Of a stretch of DNA of 64,000 bases, positions 60,901 through 64,000 are shown in pieces. The DNA comes from Streptomyces sp. ADI96-02 (lineage in GTDB: Bacteria; Actinomycetota; Actinomycetes; Streptomycetales; Streptomycetaceae), in assembly GCF_003846185.1 (NCBI RefSeq), contig NZ_ML123034.1:62001-126000 (forward strand), read 5' to 3'. Within the stretch, counting starts at the first letter, position 1. Each line of letters begins with the position of its first letter. The translations under genes and the position numbers were made by a program. The notes beneath the pieces were generated by a model. That model was not told the origin of the DNA. It worked only from the letters and a program-made list of their open reading frames with translations, and made no database searches.

Positions 60901-62873
60901 CCCTGGTACCAGTCCATCTGCGTGCCCCGGGTGCCGCGGGGGCCCTCCAGGCCCTGCGGGCGGTCGGGGTGCCGGTGCCAGTAGCCCCGGCGCTCACCGT
61001 TGCGGCTGTTCCAGTAGACGAGGAGTTCACCGTCCACGTGGTGGAAGCCCGGATCGCCCCACGCCTCGTCGGTGGGAATCCGCAGGTCGTGGGTGAGGAC
61101 GGCCCCTTCGGCTCCGATGACGCGGGCCTGGGTTCCGCCGGCGACGATGAGGTGGGGCCAGGCGTCGGCGACGATCAGGTCCTGGACGTCGGACTTGGGG
61201 ACGAGCGTCGCGGCGCCGTCCTCCCAGGCCGGCCAGCCGAGTTCGTCGAGGAGTCCGGCCCGCAGGGTCCGGGCCAGGACGGGTGCCAGGTCCGTTCCGA
61301 CGGCTGCCCTCACCTCCTCCTCGGCCAGGGCCAGCGCCTCGGCGGGGAGCCACTTGAGCCGGGTCAGGGCGTCCGGCAGCTGAGGCAGGCCCACGGCGGT
61401 GAACCGGCGTACGACCGTGCTCACCCAGCCGGCCAGCATCGTGCGTCCGCCGGGCGACGCCGCGAGCAGCCGGATGGCCCGCCGGCCGGACTCGTCGTCC
61501 CCGAACCGGTCGGCGCCGTGGTGGAAGGCGGGGAGGAAGCGGGCGTCGGCGGCGAGGGCGAGCAGGTCGCGCTGCCCGTCGCCCTGCGCCCACTGCGAGA
61601 GGAGCAGACCCTGGTCACGGACGGGGGCCGCCACCGGGATGTCCAGGGACAGCAGGAGATCGATCAGGTCGACGTCGTGCACGACCTTCAGCTCCTCGCC
61701 GGACGAGGCGAGTTCGGCGCGCAGCCGATCGGCAGCGCGCTCCACCAGGGGATACAGCTCGGGCATGCGGGTGGAGCCGCTCCACGACCGCGCCTGCTCG
61801 CGGAAGGCCAGGAAGCGGTCCAGCCAGCCCTTCGTACCGTCCTTCGGCTGCTCCTCGGCGGGCAGCGAGCCGTCGCTCAGCGCGCCCGTGGCGCCCGAGC
61901 GCTCCAGGACGTCCAGCCACAGCCCTGGCATCTCCTCCTCGTGGCAGGACGGAATCAGGTCCAGCAGCTGCCCCCGCACCCGCCGTTCGCGCCCGGCCAG
62001 GCCGACGAGCGCCGCGCGATGGCCCTTCCACCATCCCGCCGCGGCACGCAGCGTGGCCGGGAGTCCCAACAGCTCCGCGAGGTAGTCCTGTTCGGCACGG
62101 TCGGCGTCCTGGCCCGCGGCGCGCGCCAGCTTGCGCAGGTCGTTCGCCATCTGCGCGGACGGCGGCAGGCCGCCCGCCGTCCGACGCAGGCACAGCCGGG
62201 TGAAGCGCAGCAGCGCCTCCCGGGCCGGTACCCGTCCGGCCAGCTCTTTGGCGTAGGCCGAGAGGACCTTCACCGGCAGAGCGCCGGCCAGGGCGAACTC
62301 CAGGAAGACGGCGTCCAGCCGTTCCTCGTCCACCGCGAGACCGTGTTCCGCCTCCGACTTGCGGGCGCGGGTGAAGAGCTGCGCCGCGTACGTCGCGTTC
62401 TCCTCCGCGATGAAGGTCCGTCCGGCCTGCTCGTAGAACGTCGGCAGGAAGTGCGGCACCGAGGCGGCGAGCCGCGCTCCGATCTCGAGACAGGCGTCCA
62501 TGGCCGCCTTGGGGCGGGACTTCGTCTGCCGGGCGACCCGTTCCAGGTCGGGCACGACGCCGAGGGCGTGGTGCCCGTCGGCGGGGTGGTGCACGAGCAC
62601 CCATTCGGGGAAGCCGAGCGACTGGCGCGGGCCGAGGCCCACGACCGCCGGCTCCGCGTCCGGCTCCAGGCCGAGGAATCCGGCGGCCAGATCCTCCGCG
62701 GCGCCCAGCTCCCCGGCGACCAGCCGCACGACGACCCGGTCGTCCAGGCCCGGATGGCGGTAGGCCCGCGCGGTCAGCGGAACCGCCGACTCCCCCGCGC
62801 CCTCCGCGTCCGGCGGCAATACTCCGCCCGCGCTCAGCAGCTCCTCGTACGACACCTGCGTCCCCCCGTTCAT
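57984..62873 (-). CDS. Very large protein (1629 residues) of the DUF4132/MoxR island
   Basis: A 1629-residue protein without signal peptide or transmembrane helices. The first 560 residues are helical (Ala/Leu/Arg-rich, repeat-like). The middle (about 600-890) is beta-rich, with repeating Trp/Gly strands such as 'LLVYWNSRNGERRGYWHRH' and 'WYEYDPASGERGRMG', propeller-like in appearance. The C-terminal 600 residues are again helical. It has no nucleotide-binding motif. Such proteins accompany DUF4132 and MoxR/VWA genes; in databases some are called DNA-binding, without clear proof. ATG 62873 overlaps the DUF4132 stop (ATGA). It is a candidate sensor or scaffold for the island (inference). Confidence 0.85.
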   Translation of the reverse strand: MNGGTQVSYEELLSAGGVLPPDAEGAGESAVPLTARAYRHPGLDDRVVVRLVAGELGAAEDLAAGFLGLEPDAEPAVVGLGPRQSLGFPEWVLVHHPADGHHALGVVPDLERVARQTKSRPKAAMDACLEIGARLAASVPHFLPTFYEQAGRTFIAEENATYAAQLFTRARKSEAEHGLAVDEERLDAVFLEFALAGALPVKVLSAYAKELAGRVPAREALLRFTRLCLRRTAGGLPPSAQMANDLRKLARAAGQDADRAEQDYLAELLGLPATLRAAAGWWKGHRAALVGLAGRERRVRGQLLDLIPSCHEEEMPGLWLDVLERSGATGALSDGSLPAEEQPKDGTKGWLDRFLAFREQARSWSGSTRMPELYPLVERAADRLRAELASSGEELKVVHDVDLIDLLLSLDIPVAAPVRDQGLLLSQWAQGDGQRDLLALAADARFLPAFHHGADRFGDDESGRRAIRLLAASPGGRTMLAGWVSTVVRRFTAVGLPQLPDALTRLKWLPAEALALAEEEVRAAVGTDLAPVLARTLRAGLLDELGWPAWEDGAATLVPKSDVQDLIVADAWPHLIVAGGTQARVIGAEGAVLTHDLRIPTDEAWGDPGFHHVDGELLVYWNSRNGERRGYWHRHPDRPQGLEGPRGTRGTQMDWYQGAMVITLPLPGGGRATGGGVLHTGDTTLPDERPLVTDGRSYWVWNTESEDSTGYGWYEYDPASGERGRMGPPSFFADALRDCPDGSTFHGGWLRPAPAGAGPVCAPVDGLIGLRVVSLPDGSSRSQDLAGNTVTLPAGVGIPSAIVRFPGDERPRAVVRNGWQLDLYDAEGVVTSVARTDRTPGVFGEGSLLLPPVQYWQFLTSRDPEGSEALRRIDRDTAAALLRSAAQDGTEALPDAIRSLLPVTDVSLVAGIAGVVRHAAGQQAVLDVAADRLTLALDGGAAEEGPAGPPDSELLDAMNGLGQGGGHWWGHRSDADTVFRSLRAISRAVGRDEAPAPDGPGTLHIGRPALPSGQPTLDALLGCRTALVHRAAAVTTSAEHREVLHTLLTEFEALGLFDAGDRWRRVRLHLDARHLPGDWRDGDWTGLLPLGGGAFVAVVRHDAPGVGGCLFTGLFHDPAGRFEVPEPYILRDSAPLGEDGRKGGMGDFLAELSTRGPAPWFPEAAEEFARLTGVTETMARLNVAGLPGIDTYERTFLSTEARGAIGVKAVRAAVAKDELRALDSGVRTEVVAALLPADPVTLWTRGPDATAAAEVWNRRVGRRTAVPEELLAEAVRAVKSSSWEVREALPALLHPAGEPRLTRDLEWAVKGDRVRPVGEDQVGFTADTLAGAIGLLGWLAHRVPAGDPVRAALPAALDAVRDRLAHPGLVLDLGRYIRLSAFRKAAGAPTEVGAGFERYGAVILATHDDQPAPGVRVALLDAAGHDPYLPALRLEDQQPFAAELALRIARDPRFAALLADPGDPLAGERDKDGVWWPQDPSRSVPDLVSEAATEHGLGEDAATLYLMLLAMPDPTDRLTARWTGWKPGRVKAARAELTATDLVVEAGRTRAGRSLFLPGGWCELRTPGVPLERWKLPLFGDLLTDDHAPFGAVVPTEPAAELYRRAWQRAVDGDAPRFEELTVRRGRRR

Positions 62874-63736
62874 GCTTTCCCGCCCTCCTCGATCACGCGT
62901 CCCGCGAACAGCGCCGCGGCCATCCGCATCCCCTCCGACCAGGCGACGGGCCCGACGTCGCGCAGAGCCAGCGCGCGCCCGTCCTGGTCACGCCAGGACA
63001 GAGCGCCGGTCTCCACCTCGTCCTCCCAGTACGGTTCGCCGATCCACACGGAGGCCTCGACGGTCCGCCCGCCGTCGCGCACCCGCGAGGTGGCGTAGCC
63101 GCCCGAGACCTTGTGCCCGAGCGAACCGGCCCGCGCGGCCAGGGCGAACCGGGACCGGAAGGCTCCGCCGGCGAACTCCTTCACCTCCGTGGCCTTCGGG
63201 TCGAGGCCGGACGGCCGATGCCATGTGGCGCGGTGGATCTGCTCGACCCCCTGCGTGATGCCCAGCTCCGCCGCGAACTCCCGCACGTCGTCGAGGTCGG
63301 GCAGCAGGACCGGGTGCGGCAGCGTGACCGTGCGGGCCGAGAAGCGGACCGTCTCGCCGTCGAGGTTGACCACGCGCAGCTCGCCGGACCCGGTCGCGCC
63401 CCGCAGGAAACCCACCTCGTCCGGGTCGTCGCCCACCACCGCCAGATCGCGCAGGGCCGACTGCCACGCCTCGTCCGGCCAGACGCGGGCCAACAGGCCC
63501 GTGGGCACCGGCAGTGACGACACCATCCAGCCGTCTATCTGCGCTGTGCACTGCGCCGCGTGCCGGTCCAGCCATTCGGCGAACCGCCGCAGGCGGTCGA
63601 CCTCCGGATGGTCCTTGAGAGCGCGCGGCAGCGACTTCAGCTGTCGCCCCGCCGCTCGGCCCGAGGTGGCGCGTACGGCCACCCGCCCTTGCACAAGGGC
63701 GACTTCATACCCGTCACCCGCCGAAAGCCAACCCAC
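62870..63736 (-). CDS. DUF4132-domain protein
   Basis: A 288-residue protein that is almost wholly DUF4132: 'LRRFAEWLDRHAAQ', 'PVPTGLLARVWPDEAWQSALRDLAVVG', 'EVGFLRGATGSGELRVVNLDGE' and 'LPHPVLLPDLDDVREFAAELGITQGVEQIHR'. In many bacteria this domain is the C-terminal part of MolR-like proteins with WGR domains. Here it stands alone as the first gene of the island, starting at GTG 63736 after a purine-rich tract. Its stop overlaps the next start. The function of the domain is unknown; association with MoxR/VWA modules is its most constant feature. Confidence 0.85.
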   Translation of the reverse strand: MGWLSAGDGYEVALVQGRVAVRATSGRAAGRQLKSLPRALKDHPEVDRLRRFAEWLDRHAAQCTAQIDGWMVSSLPVPTGLLARVWPDEAWQSALRDLAVVGDDPDEVGFLRGATGSGELRVVNLDGETVRFSARTVTLPHPVLLPDLDDVREFAAELGITQGVEQIHRATWHRPSGLDPKATEVKEFAGGAFRSRFALAARAGSLGHKVSGGYATSRVRDGGRTVEASVWIGEPYWEDEVETGALSWRDQDGRALALRDVGPVAWSEGMRMAAALFAGRVIEEGGKA

Positions 63737-63966
63737 AGCCCCCGCCCTCCCGCATCGCGTCCACCAGAAGAAAGCACAGCTCGGCCGGGGAACACACCGG
63801 CCTCGGTGCGACTATGTGCGGAACGCTAGCGGCGGCCACTGACAATCGGCCGGGCACTCCCCCGGATCGGCCCCCGGGCGGTGGGACCGCGACCCGCGCC
63901 GGCGGTACGAGTACTCCGCCGACCGAACCGCTGCGCCGACGGGGCACGGCCCCGATACTGGCGGCA
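63737..63966. promoter_or_regulatory. Divergent promoter region of the MoxR island
   Basis: Some 230 bases between the first gene of the island and a rightward start codon at 63967. Minus-strand CATAGT (63817-63812) is a candidate -10 for the island; no clear -35 was found. Confidence 0.35.
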
Positions 63967-64000
63967 TGCACCTCGTCTTCTTCATGACTCTGCCGGGGCT
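63967..64000 (+). CDS. Possible start of a rightward gene, cut by the window end
   Basis: An ATG at 63967 opens a frame of 11 codons (MHLVFFMTLPG...) to the window end. Third positions are mostly C or G, and the position opposite the island makes a divergent gene plausible. Nothing can be said about its product. Confidence 0.35.

Noticed and set aside
57921-63098. Two very long rightward open frames (931 and 753 codons) opposite the 1629-residue gene
   Set aside because: They are antisense shadows caused by high GC. Their residues are dominated by Arg, Gly, Val and Ala with no domain, while the leftward frame has a coherent protein and operon overlaps.

Overview
The window is very GC-rich with strong third-position GC bias. 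Genes are packed with 4-base ATGA/GTGA overlaps. The gene families present (half a conservon, CebR-type operator on a GH6 cellulase, RsbW/STAS regulators, ECF sigma factor, NlpC/P60 and PGRP wall hydrolases, F420-type luciferase-like oxidoreductase) point to a Streptomyces or very close actinomycete chromosome. No rRNA, tRNA, CRISPR, transposase or phage gene was seen.

Layout. 1-2075 (-): N-terminal part of a large LamG/coiled-coil protein that runs off the left edge. 2835-7474 (+): copper-type operon with a small membrane protein, CopC, a CopD-CtaG fusion, a DsbA-like thioredoxin and a beta-carbonic anhydrase. 7642-10314: secreted DUF4232 protein, DUF2071 protein with a decapitated ArsR gene, a GHKL-like protein and a 59-residue protein. 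10762-15285 (+): PGRP amidase, then a small Cys-containing secreted protein, a cysteine-synthase-like PLP enzyme and an MFS exporter. 15376-16975 (-): ECF sigma factor between a Sel1-like protein and a coupled 52-codon leader ORF. 17161-21748: sugar-type MFS, ThpR/LigT phosphoesterase, double-GNAT protein and a membrane protein.

21817-25023 (-) is a tightly overlapping four-gene operon: acyl-CoA dehydrogenase, PIG-L deacetylase, NodS-like methyltransferase, GT2. 25246-26548 is a BlaI/M56 pair with a 26-bp perfect operator-like palindrome. 26563-30772 holds an NlpC/P60 endopeptidase, a DHA2 efflux pump, a poly-gamma-glutamate hydrolase-like Tat protein and a small membrane protein. 31511-39317 (+) couples a nitrate/nitrite-sensing histidine-kinase-like protein and a roadblock protein to a complete Liv-type ABC importer. 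39383-43544 holds an FAD monooxygenase, decayed VOC and LuxR remnants, small stress-type proteins and an RsbW/STAS pair. 43659-50461 holds a CASTOR/POLLUX-type ion channel, an F420 oxidoreductase, a LOG protein with MTHFR, and a CebR-controlled GH6 cellulase.

50994-63736 (-), one fifth of the window, is a five-gene island: DUF4132 protein, a 1629-residue protein, MoxR AAA+ ATPase, a DUF5682-VWA fusion, and a SWIM zinc-finger protein. This is the best candidate for an incompletely described system. The MoxR/VWA pair is the expected energy and scaffold module, DUF5682 and SWIM the likely effector or substrate-binding parts, and the two large proteins probable sensors or targets. That assignment of roles is inference.
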